Source of the DNA: Limiplasma merdipullorum
GTDB lineage: Bacteria; Bacillota; Clostridia; Christensenellales; Aristaeellaceae
Direction: 5' to 3'
DNA length: 5,298 nucleotides
Assembly (NCBI GenBank): GCA_018711955.1
Contig: DVHQ01000078.1
Coordinates: 1 to 5,298 of the forward strand
Shown piece after piece: positions 1 through 4,705 of this stretch. A model generated the notes under the pieces. That model saw nothing but the letters and a program-made list of their open reading frames with translations. It was not told where the DNA came from and searched no databases. A program made the translations under genes and the position numbers. Position 1 is the stretch's first letter; each line of letters opens with the position of its first letter.

Positions 1-869
1 CCTTCAAAGTCCTGCGGGGCCAGGCACGGATTGGCGCGCAGCAGGCTGGCCACGGGCAGGTTGAAGCGCATGGCCACGGCCTCCAGCGTTTCGGTGGCGG
101 CCAGCGTATAGGTTTCCGGCAGCTCGCAGGGCACGTTGTCCTTGGGGATGCATACGCTCTGGCCCACGCGCAGATTTTCGAAGTCCACGCCGGGGTTGGC
201 CGTCTCCAGTGTGTGGCGGCTCACCAGCCCGCGCAGCTGCAGGTCGGATACGGTCTGCCCCTTCTGCACGGTCCACTGTTCGTCCTCGGTGCAGGAAAGG
301 GTGGTGTCCGGGGCGATCTGGCCGGTCATGCAGGTCGGCTGGACGGCCTGGGTCGTGCCGGTAGCCTGGGTCGCGCCCGTGGCCTGGGTCGTGCCGGTAG
401 CCTGAACTGTGCCCGTGACCTGCGTGGTCTGGGTCGTGCCGGTGGCTTGAACTGTGCCCGTAACCTGCGTGGTCTGGGTTGTGCCGGTAGCCTGAGCCAT
501 GCCGGTAACCTGCGTGCTCTGGGTCATGCCGGTGGACGGAGCCGTGCCGGTGGCCTGGGTGGTCTGGGTCATGCCGGTGGACGGAGCCGCGCCGGTGGCC
601 TGGGTGGTCTGGGTTGTGCCGGTGGTTTGCGTGGTCTGGGTCGTGCCGGAGCCGCCCAGCCCGCCCGTCTGCGGGGAATCGTCCTCCTCGCGGGGCACGC
701 ACAGCACGTCGCCCACCATCAGGCGGGCGGGGTGAATGTCGCGGTTGGCGGCCAGCAGGTCGCGCAGGGGTACGCCCAGCTTGTGCGCGATCAGGTAGAA
801 GCTGTCGCCCCGCTTGACGACGTACTCCTCGGCGCATTTGCCTGTGTTGGTACCGTTTTGTTCGGCCAT
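1..869 (-). CDS. LysM-repeat protein with Thr/Gln/Gly tandem-repeat linker (partial, 3' end beyond left edge)
   Basis: The reading frame is open from ATG at 869 to the left edge, giving 289 residues with no stop, so the C-terminus is missing. A good ribosome site (AAAGGAG, 7-nt gap) sets the start. Residues ~15-59 form a clear LysM domain (EEYVVKRGDSFYLIAHKLGV, then LLAAN and VGDVLCVP). Residues ~75-178 are a low-complexity linker of TTQTTQ-[AV]TG, TVQATG and APSTGM units. Residues ~199-243 form a second, divergent LysM (WTVQKGQTVSDLQ ending VGQSVCIP), and a third begins near residue 252 (TYTLAATETLEAVAMRF). LysM domains bind the N-acetylglucosamine glycan of peptidoglycan or spore cortex. 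The N-terminus is hydrophilic and has no signal peptide or membrane segment. By analogy with SafA- and SpoVID-like clostridial LysM proteins it may therefore act from the mother-cell side of a spore or leave the cell by another route; that is inference. It lies 60 nt downstream of a small co-oriented gene, probably in one transcript. Confidence 0.88.
   Translation of the reverse strand, partial: MAEQNGTNTGKCAEEYVVKRGDSFYLIAHKLGVPLRDLLAANRDIHPARLMVGDVLCVPREEDDSPQTGGLGGSGTTQTTQTTGTTQTTQATGAAPSTGMTQTTQATGTAPSTGMTQSTQVTGMAQATGTTQTTQVTGTVQATGTTQTTQVTGTVQATGTTQATGATQATGTTQAVQPTCMTGQIAPDTTLSCTEDEQWTVQKGQTVSDLQLRGLVSRHTLETANPGVDFENLRVGQSVCIPKDNVPCELPETYTLAATETLEAVAMRFNLPVASLLRANPCLAPQDFE
345..647 (-). 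repeat. Coding minisatellite with a 45-nt period inside the LysM gene
   Basis: Two adjacent 45-nt units, 405-449 and 450-494, are near-identical and differ only at a few bases. A second pair of related blocks repeats with the same 45-nt spacing: the sequence around catgccggtggacggagcc occurs at 525 and 570. Shorter degenerate copies flank both pairs. The period equals 15 residues (TQTTQVTGTVQATGT or TQTTQATGTAPSTGM types). Changes of whole units would keep the reading frame, so repeat number could vary between strains without breaking the protein. Confidence 0.85.
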
Positions 870-929
870 AGAGGTTCTCCTTTCGGGGTGATGTCCCTAC
901 AGCCTATGAGCTGCCGGCCGCCAAATTGC

Positions 930-1109
930 CTACCAGCCGCGCCCGCGGCGCTCAAAACTTGCGGCCGCGCGCTCCAGGTCCGCATAGGTGCAGATCTCCT
1001 GCCGCTGCTCCTGCAGCGCTACCTGCGCGTCGGGCGGCAGGCGGTCAAAGAGCTGCTTGCTGGCGGGGTCGTTTTCGACCAGATCCCGCAGGGTGGAATA
1101 TGCGTTCAT
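930..1109 (-). CDS. Small hypothetical protein, 59 aa, upstream of the LysM gene
   Basis: The ORF starts at ATG 1109 and ends at TAG 932-930. A ribosome site GAGGTG lies about 8 nt before the start. The product begins MNAYSTLRDLVENDPASKQL, continues with a 'RLPPDAQVALQEQRQEI' segment and a 'TYADLERAAASF' segment, and ends in a short Arg/Gly-rich tail. It is soluble, acidic to neutral and probably mostly helical, with one Cys and no membrane segment. I do not recognise a named family. The pattern (helix, 'LP..AQ.AL', helix with 'I.TYADLERAA') is that of a compact helical domain. The gene precedes the LysM gene by 60 nt on the same strand, and the only strong signal in that gap is the LysM ribosome site, so co-transcription is likely. 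The normal amino-acid composition and good ribosome site favour a real gene. Confidence 0.65.
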   Translation of the reverse strand: MNAYSTLRDLVENDPASKQLFDRLPPDAQVALQEQRQEICTYADLERAAASFERRGRGW

Positions 1110-1131
1110 GTTGCGATCACCTCATGGAAAA

Positions 1132-1158
1132 GCATGCCCGCCGGGCGCGAGGGCATGC
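1132..1158. repeat. 8-bp inverted repeat in the divergent intergenic region
   Basis: GCATGCCC at 1132-1139 and GGGCATGC at 1151-1158 are perfect inverted repeats around an 11-nt loop. They sit in the 77-nt gap between the divergent genes starting at 1109 (minus) and 1187 (plus). On the minus strand the stem is followed by TTTT just before the ribosome site of the small gene, so it could be a weak attenuator. It could equally be an operator serving both directions. I see no convincing -35/-10 pair in this gap for either gene. Confidence 0.45.
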
Positions 1159-1186
1159 GTCCCAAAAAACGGAAAGGTCGTGGCCC

Positions 1187-1957
1187 ATGCCGCTGGTCAA
1201 TTATTGCCGTAAATGCCGCACGGAAACGCCCCTTGGCGAAAGCTGCCCCTACTGCGGGGGAAGGCTCCCCAAAACCGGGGAGCAGCTGTCCTTCGGCATC
1301 ATCCGAAACCCCGTGACGGACTGGTTTTCCTGGAACGATGTGCTGCGCGTGGCGCTGCCGGCGTGGCTGGTGGCGCTGGCGGCCGTGCTGGCGGCTGAGG
1401 CCTCGGCCACCGGGGCGGCGGGCGTGACGGCGCTGCTTCGGCAGGGGTTTTTGTGGGTGATGCTGGGCCTGCTCGCCGGGATGCTGGCGGCGCTGCTGGC
1501 GCTGATGCTGCTGCGCGGCCCGGAGCGCGTGCATTTCGTTCTGGACCGGCAGGGGGTCCATGCCCGCGTCTACGTGCCGGAGGGCTGCGGCGCGCTGCGG
1601 CTCTACGCGCGCTTCACCACCCCGGAGATCGTGGAGCGGCTCGCGGCCGGGGATGGCCGCCCGCCGCTGGAGGGGCTCACGCTGGTTAAGCGCGTGACGC
1701 TGCCCTGGGAGAGCATCCGCCGGGTGCGCGTGTGGCGCGAGGGAGCGACGGTCTTGTTTTTTCATCCCCGGTACTGGCAGGTGCTGGCCATGCGCTGCCC
1801 GCTGGCGGATCTGCCGCCGGCGGAGGAATACGTGCGCAGGAAGCTCAAGCGCTTCAAGCGCGTGAAGGTCCTGCCCCCGCTGCCGGCGGGCCGGGGGAAA
1901 GCCGCGCGCCCGCGCGCCCCGAAAGAGGAGGTACCGCATGAAGATCCGCAGGTATGA
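1187..1957 (+). CDS. Zinc-ribbon membrane protein, 256 aa, function unknown
   Basis: Start ATG 1187 is chosen because a GGAAAGG ribosome site lies 9 nt upstream and because the zinc ribbon begins immediately after it. The frame is open further upstream (to 926), but that part is antisense to the neighbouring small gene. Cys7-x2-Cys10 and Cys20-x2-Cys23 form a classic short zinc ribbon (YCRKC ... SCPYCGG). Two hydrophobic segments follow, at residues ~52-70 and ~88-109, separated by a short Ala/Gly-rich loop. The remaining ~145 residues are soluble: a beta-rich part starting VHFVLDRQGVHARVYVPE, then 'ESIRRVRVWREGATVLFFHP', and a basic C-terminal tail rich in Lys and Arg. The beta-rich part, with a 'strand-Trp-Arg-strand-FHP' pattern, resembles bacterial PH-like or YcxB-like domains, but this is a weak impression. 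Its end overlaps the next gene by 20 nt, which suggests an operon. Probably an inner-membrane protein with a cytoplasmic ribbon; no function can be assigned. Confidence 0.8.
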   Translation: MPLVNYCRKCRTETPLGESCPYCGGRLPKTGEQLSFGIIRNPVTDWFSWNDVLRVALPAWLVALAAVLAAEASATGAAGVTALLRQGFLWVMLGLLAGMLAALLALMLLRGPERVHFVLDRQGVHARVYVPEGCGALRLYARFTTPEIVERLAAGDGRPPLEGLTLVKRVTLPWESIRRVRVWREGATVLFFHPRYWQVLAMRCPLADLPPAEEYVRRKLKRFKRVKVLPPLPAGRGKAARPRAPKEEVPHEDPQV

Positions 1958-2411
1958 GCCGGGGGACCTTGCGCAGATCACGGCGCTGTTTTATGATACG
2001 GTGCACGCGGTGAACGCCGCCGACTATTCCCCGGAGCAGCTGGACGCCTGGGCCGATGGCGCGCCGGACCGGGACCGCTGGAACCGGTCCCTGCTGGCGC
2101 ACCATTCGCTGGTGGCGGTGGAGGGCGAGGGCCTTATCGTGGGCTTCGGGGATATCGACGGCACGGGCTATCTCGACCGGCTGTACGTGCACAGGGACCG
2201 TCAGGGGCAGGGCATCGCCACGGCGCTGCTGGGCCGGCTGGAGCGGGCAGTGGACGCGCCTGTGGCGCCTGTGATCACCACCCACGCCTCCATCACGGCC
2301 CGGCCGTTTTTTGAGGCCAGGGGGTACCGCGTGATCCGGGAGCAGCGGGTGGAGCGCCACGGCGTGCGGATGACGAACTTCGTGATGGAAAAGCGGCGGC
2401 AGGACGGATGA
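1938..2411 (+). CDS. GNAT-family N-acetyltransferase, YafP-like, 157 aa
   Basis: ATG 1938 is preceded by the strong site AGAGGAGG. The start overlaps the end of the zinc-ribbon gene by 20 nt, so the two are probably co-transcribed and may be translationally coupled. GNAT features: N-terminal IRRYEPGDLAQITALFYD; 'YSPEQLDAWA' at residues ~30-39; a beta-strand 'YLDRLYVHRDRQGQGIATAL' around residues 78-97, with the acetyl-CoA pyrophosphate loop R88-QGQGIA; and a C-terminal 'HASITARPFFEARGY' block at 116-130 followed by 'QRVERHGVRMTNFVM'. The YSPEQ..AW, DASITA-PFFE-GF and QRVE-G...TNF-M signatures match the E. coli YafP type of small acetyltransferase. The enzyme should transfer acetyl from acetyl-CoA to an amine on an unknown substrate in the cytosol. 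Length is full for the family and nothing appears broken. Confidence 0.9.
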   Translation: MKIRRYEPGDLAQITALFYDTVHAVNAADYSPEQLDAWADGAPDRDRWNRSLLAHHSLVAVEGEGLIVGFGDIDGTGYLDRLYVHRDRQGQGIATALLGRLERAVDAPVAPVITTHASITARPFFEARGYRVIREQRVERHGVRMTNFVMEKRRQDG

Positions 2412-2443
2412 GCGGCGCAGCCGGAGAAAACCGCCCCGTAAAA

Positions 2444-2457
2444 ACCCCGGCCGGGGT
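2444..2457. repeat. Perfect 14-nt GC palindrome between the GNAT gene and the tRNA promoter
   Basis: ACCCCGGCCGGGGT is fully self-complementary and lies 33 nt after the GNAT stop and 1 nt before the tRNA -35 box. It lacks a loop and a T-run, so it is a poor intrinsic terminator. It may be a protein-binding site or chance in GC-rich DNA. Confidence 0.4.
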
Positions 2458-2458
2458 A

Positions 2459-2487
2459 TTGCCTCCTCCCCGGAAGTATGGTATAAT
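2459..2487 (+). promoter_or_regulatory. Sigma-A type promoter of the tRNA-Leu gene
   Basis: The -35 box TTGCCT (2459-2464) is followed by a 17-nt spacer and a perfect -10 box TATAAT (2482-2487). The -10 is extended by TG at 2479-2480. Transcription should start near 2493-2495, only about 5 nt before the mature tRNA 5' end at 2499. This is typical of a strong stable-RNA promoter. Confidence 0.85.
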
Positions 2488-2498
2488 ACCCAATACGT

Positions 2499-2586
2499 GC
2501 CGGCGTGATGGAATTGGCAGACGTGACGGACTCAAAATCCGTTGGGCTAATCCCCCGTGTGGGTTCGAGTCCCACCACCGGCACCA
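2499..2586 (+). tRNA. tRNA-Leu(CAA), CCA encoded
   Basis: The cloverleaf can be read directly. The acceptor 5' strand GCCGGCG (2499-2505) pairs with CACCGGC (2576-2582), followed by discriminator A2583 and encoded CCA (2584-2586). The D-arm contains GGAATTGGCAGA. The anticodon stem is ACGGA/TCCGT (2526-2530/2538-2542), with loop CTCAAAA giving anticodon CAA (2533-2535), which reads UUG leucine codons. A long class II variable arm (GGG...CCC) follows, as expected for leucine. The T-arm is GTGGG-TTCGAGT-CCCAC (2559-2575). The sixth acceptor pair is a C-A mismatch (C2504 with A2577); a T at 2504 would pair. The gene has its own promoter and terminator. Confidence 0.95.
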
Positions 2587-2593
2587 AACCAAT

Positions 2594-2640
2594 ATAATCC
2601 GAACTTGTTTCCAGTAGGAGATGGGTTCGGATTATTTGTT
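2594..2640 (+). terminator. Intrinsic terminator of tRNA-Leu
   Basis: A perfect 11-bp stem, ATAATCCGAAC (2594-2604) with GTTCGGATTAT (2625-2635), encloses a 20-nt loop and is followed by the T-rich tract TTGTTTTCTTT. It starts 8 nt after the tRNA CCA. The loop is longer than usual for a terminator, but position, orientation and T-tract all fit. Confidence 0.75.
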
Positions 2641-2736
2641 TTCTTTGACCGTTACGAAACCGCCTATTTTCGCAACGGGGTGAAGCGCAAGCCCACTTCT
2701 AAGCCAAGAGGGCCACGCAAGAAGGCGGCCACATAA
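2641..2736 (+). pseudogene. Orphan gene 3' end (basic C-terminal tail), unidentified
   Basis: A frame from 2641 to TAA 2734-2736 encodes 31 residues. It begins FFDRYETAYFRNGVK and ends in a Lys/Arg/Pro-rich tail (RKPTSKPRGPRKKAAT), such as is seen at the C-termini of nucleic-acid-binding or mobile-element proteins. It has no start codon or ribosome site of its own, because the tRNA terminator lies immediately upstream. The stop codon sits 4 nt before a strong hairpin terminator, which is where a genuine gene 3' end would lie. I do not recognise the family, and it could be a chance frame. Confidence 0.3.
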
Positions 2737-2740
2737 ACGC

Positions 2741-2785
2741 AAAAAGGGCGGACGCAGCCGTTTGCATGGTGCGCTCGCCCTTTTT
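2741..2785. terminator. Bidirectional intrinsic terminator between convergent gene ends
   Basis: AAAAAGGGCG (2741-2750) pairs perfectly with CGCCCTTTTT (2776-2785). An inner partial stem (CGCA 2753-2756 with TGCG 2770-2773) extends the hairpin. There are five T residues on the plus strand and, because of the A-run, five on the minus strand too, so it should terminate transcription from both sides. A stop codon abuts it on each side (2736 plus, 2787 minus). Confidence 0.85.
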
Positions 2786-2786
2786 A

Positions 2787-2894
2787 TCACTTCTTCGTTT
2801 CGGCCTTCTGCCTCTCCGCTTCCCTCTGCTTCTTCCACTCAGCGAATTCCCGCTGCCCCTCCTCACTCTCATAGAAAGCGAGAATGTCAGGCAT
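2787..2894 (-). CDS. 35-aa hypothetical ORF or remnant of a longer gene 3' end
   Basis: ATG 2894 to TGA 2787 encodes MPDILAFYESEEGQ followed by a strongly charged helix (REFAEWKKQREAERQKAETKK). The product looks like one amphipathic alpha helix or a short coiled coil. A weak AGGG lies 5 nt before the ATG. The stop is immediately next to the bidirectional terminator, as in a real gene. Directly upstream on the minus strand the sequence becomes antisense to the AsnB fragment, so this is either a tiny complete gene or the tail of a gene cut at the rearrangement point near 2895. Family not recognised. Confidence 0.35.
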   Translation of the reverse strand: MPDILAFYESEEGQREFAEWKKQREAERQKAETKK

Positions 2895-3428
2895 GATACC
2901 CTGGCTCAGGTTCCCCTGCTGCCGGAGGAAAAGGCGGAGACCCGGCGCAGGCGGGAGATGAGCTATCTCAATCTGCGCTGGTTTATGCAGACTTTGCTGG
3001 ACCGGATGGACCGCACCAGCATGGCCTGGGGGCTGGAGGCGCGGGTACCCTTTGCGGATCACCGGATCGTGGAGTATGTGTACAACGTGCCCTGGAGCAT
3101 GAAATATGAAAACGGAATGGAAAAAAAGCTGCTCCGGGACGCCTGCAAGGATCTGCTTCCGCCGCAGCTGCTGTATCGAAAGAAGAGCCCGTACCCCAAG
3201 ACCTATTCCCCGGTATACGAGGCGCTGCTGGCGGAGCGCTTTGAGCAGCTGCTCGCCAATCCCCAGGCGCCGGTGCACCGCTTTATGGACCGAAAAAAGG
3301 CTGCACAATTTCTTGCACAGCCAAAGGATTACGGCAGGCCATGGTTTGGCCAGCTGATGGCGGGGCCGCAGATGATCGCGTATTTCTTGCAGGTCAACGA
3401 CTGGATGGAGCGCTACGGCATCAGCTGA
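2895..3428 (+). pseudogene. asnB: asnB, 5'-truncated asparagine synthetase (glutamine-hydrolysing), C-terminal ~177 aa only
   Basis: From about 2895 to TGA 3426-3428 the plus strand encodes the last third of a class-II asparagine synthetase. Diagnostic blocks are 'RRRREMSYLNLRWFMQTLLD', 'RMDRTSMAWGLEARVPFADH', 'RIVEYVYNVPW', 'KKLLRDACKDLLPPQLLYRK' and 'KSPYPKTYSPVY'. Intact family members have roughly 600 residues, with an N-terminal glutaminase domain that uses Cys2 and a synthetase ATP site with an SGG-DS motif. Both are missing here. Upstream of the homology the frame continues to an ATG at 2766, but that stretch is antisense to the preceding minus-strand ORF and to the terminator, so it is not authentic protein. 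The enzyme would convert aspartate, glutamine and ATP to asparagine; this remnant cannot. The retained part carries no frameshift or stop, so the truncation looks recent. A chimeric assembly is an alternative explanation. Confidence 0.85.
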
Positions 3429-3449
3429 GGCGGACCGGTGGGGATGGCC

Positions 3450-3470
3450 CCTCAGGCCGCCTGAGGCGGC
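3450..3470. terminator. Overlapping GC hairpins between convergent asnB remnant and YczE-like gene
   Basis: CCTCAGG (3450-3456) can pair with CCTGAGG (3460-3466) around CCG. Alternatively GCCGCC (3456-3461) pairs with GGCGGC (3465-3470) around TGA. The structures exclude each other, and neither has a good T-tract, so termination efficiency is doubtful. The position between two convergent gene ends supports a terminator role. Confidence 0.4.
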
Positions 3471-3474
3471 GCGT

Positions 3475-4149
3475 TTACTGCGCCTGCGCCCCACGCAGAA
3501 AGCGCAGCACAGCCGGCTTGAGCGGGTCATACAGGGCCAGGATTTTGCCCACGCCGAAGGCGGCGATGAGGGTTCCCTCCCGGATGCCGTGAAATTGCCC
3601 GAAATAGGCCAGCGAGAGGATCAGGGCGATGACGGATACCGTGCAGTCGAAGCACATCTTGACGGCAGGCAACGGCCTGTGAAGCTTGTCGGCGATGACC
3701 TGCATGATGCCCTCGCCGGGCAGGGAGACCAGGTCGGGGGCCAGATAGAAAAGAATGCCCAGGGCGATGAGGACCATGCTGATGAAGAGATAGACCAGCC
3801 GCACGCCATAGACCACCACCGGGGCGAAGGTCATCAGCGCGGGATCAGGCAGGAGACGATCTGCCAGAAAATTGGTGAAGTCCGTGAAATAGCCAAAGAG
3901 GGTGGTGCAGATCAGCTGCAGGATGCGCCAGGGCTGGAAGTTCTTCCCCAGAAGGAGGAACTGGATGGCAATGTACAGCGAAAATATGATGATGATCCAC
4001 GTCCCCATGGACAGACCGGTGTATATTTCACTGAGCATGCAGGGGATGGAGTTGACCGGCGACATGCCCAGATCGGCCTTGCCGGAAAACGACACGCCCA
4101 TGGCCATGAGAAACAGGCCGGCACAGTAGCAGAGAATGCGTTTGCTCAT
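3475..4149 (-). CDS. YczE/YyaS/YitT-like multi-pass membrane protein, 224 aa
   Basis: ATG 4149 overlaps the stop of the marR-like gene as ATGA (the ATG at 4149-4147 and the TGA at 4148-4146 share two bases). This implies translational coupling and explains the absence of a ribosome site just before this start. An in-frame ATG at 4200 exists but lies inside marR and is less likely. The product begins MSKRILCYCAGLFLMAMGVS and has about six hydrophobic segments, near residues 5-22, 48-67, 73-95, 110-136, 166-185 and 191-207. Conserved blocks 'GKADLGMSPVNS' after the first segment and 'LPGEGIMQVIADKL' near 143-156 are typical of the YczE/YitT-like membrane family. Family functions are poorly defined; some are proposed transporters. 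Its coupling to a MarR regulator suggests it is induced by a small ligand, possibly in export or membrane stress; that is inference. Confidence 0.82.
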   Translation of the reverse strand: MSKRILCYCAGLFLMAMGVSFSGKADLGMSPVNSIPCMLSEIYTGLSMGTWIIIIFSLYIAIQFLLLGKNFQPWRILQLICTTLFGYFTDFTNFLADRLLPDPALMTFAPVVVYGVRLVYLFISMVLIALGILFYLAPDLVSLPGEGIMQVIADKLHRPLPAVKMCFDCTVSVIALILSLAYFGQFHGIREGTLIAAFGVGKILALYDPLKPAVLRFLRGAQAQ

Positions 4150-4589
4150 TTGCAGGGTCTTTTGTTTCGTTTCACAGCTCCTTTCCCGTTTTGGAAGCAC
4201 TTGCTCAGCGGTTCATAAAGCGTGGCCCGTTCTTCCTCCGTCAGTCCGGCCGTGATCTGCGCCTCCGCCGCAGCAAAAATGTCCTGCACGGTTTGCACCA
4301 TCTTCCGCCCCGTCGGCGTCAGGGACACATACAGGGACCGCCGGTTGTCCGGGCGGTTGCGCCGCGTGACCAGTCCGGCGGTCTCCATGCGCAACAGAAT
4401 GCTGCCCGCGGCGGCGGGTTCAATTTCGCAGCAGTCCGCAATGCCCTTTTGCTCGTGCTCCCCGTGCTGCGCCAGAAACTCCGGGATCTTGGGCTGCCCC
4501 GGCGACAGCCCGAGGAGCGCGGCCTGCGCCGAAACCAGCCGTTTCATGCGCAGGCAGGTTTTCATCCACAGGTGATGAAGCGAAGGCAT
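4146..4589 (-). CDS. MarR-family transcriptional regulator, 147 aa
   Basis: Three in-frame ATGs are possible (4625, 4610, 4589). The one at 4589 is chosen because AAAGGA lies 7 nt upstream; the earlier two fall within the palindromic operator region. The product begins MPSLHHLWMKTCLRMKRLVS. A winged helix-turn-helix spans residues ~31-94: 'GQPKIPEFLAQHGEHEQKGI', then a recognition helix 'EPAAAGSILLRMETAGLVTR', then the MarR wing 'RNRPDNRRSLYVSLTPTG' with the conserved D80..R83-R84. The flanking N- and C-terminal helices should form the dimer interface. Members bind palindromes as dimers and release DNA when a small ligand binds. It is translationally coupled to the membrane-protein gene and most likely represses this two-gene operon. 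Cys52-Cys53 in the wHTH region is unusual and could be redox-sensitive, but that is speculation. Confidence 0.9.
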   Translation of the reverse strand: MPSLHHLWMKTCLRMKRLVSAQAALLGLSPGQPKIPEFLAQHGEHEQKGIADCCEIEPAAAGSILLRMETAGLVTRRNRPDNRRSLYVSLTPTGRKMVQTVQDIFAAAEAQITAGLTEEERATLYEPLSKCFQNGKGAVKRNKRPCK

Positions 4590-4608
4590 GGTTGCATCCT
4601 TTATATGC

Positions 4609-4625
4609 ATGCTTATAATAAGCAT
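4609..4625. promoter_or_regulatory. Perfect 17-nt palindrome, probable MarR operator
   Basis: ATGCTTAT-A-ATAAGCAT is a perfect inverted repeat with 8-nt arms and one central base, 20 nt upstream of the marR-like start codon. Length and symmetry match MarR dimer operators. On the minus strand it covers a plausible -10 (TATTAT, 4620-4615), so binding would block transcription. Confidence 0.72.
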
Positions 4626-4643
4626 TCTTTTTAATAATAAAGC
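4615..4643 (-). promoter_or_regulatory. Possible promoter of the marR operon
   Basis: A -10-like TATTAT (4620-4615, minus strand) lies inside the palindrome and would start transcription near 4608, giving a leader of about 19 nt. The -35 at 17-nt spacing is GCTTTA, a poor match. The surrounding DNA (4600-4650) is much more AT-rich than the rest of the window, as expected for a promoter. Exact boxes are uncertain. Confidence 0.4.
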
Positions 4644-4705
4644 TTGTTATAGGGCGGAGGAACAAGGCTTGTCGAAAAAAATCGTGCGGACGATCTTTCG
4701 CAAGC

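Noticed and set aside
345..647. Possible CRISPR-like array
   Set aside because: The repeats are contiguous and degenerate, keep codon phase, and have no unique spacers between constant repeats. They encode a protein linker.
4..837. Minus-strand 277-codon frame rich in His-Arg-Asp-Pro repeats
   Set aside because: It is the same strand as the LysM gene but another frame. The repetition comes from the minisatellite; LysM motifs appear only in the frame starting at 869.
213..1316. Long plus-strand open frame of 367 codons over the LysM region
   Set aside because: It is antisense to the LysM and small-protein genes. Its Gly/Arg/Leu repeats are the complement of the Thr/Gln/Gly codons, and it has no ribosome site.
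1106..1981. Minus-strand 291-codon open frame opposite the zinc-ribbon gene
   Set aside because: It is a shadow of GC-rich codons. The plus strand has the zinc-ribbon cysteines, membrane segments and ribosome site.
2621..2683. 20-codon ORF from ATG 2621 with adjacent AGGAG
   Set aside because: There is no spacing between the AGGAG and the ATG, and the ORF lies within the loop and stem of the tRNA terminator.
2766..2894. Apparent N-terminal extension of AsnB starting at ATG 2766
   Set aside because: The stretch is Leu/Pro-rich, starts inside the terminator hairpin, is antisense to the minus-strand ORF and matches nothing in AsnB.
3589..4218. Plus-strand 209-codon frame opposite the YczE-like gene
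   Set aside because: It is the antisense of a membrane protein, giving a His/Asp/Gln-rich product. There is no ribosome site, and the minus-strand gene is coupled to marR.
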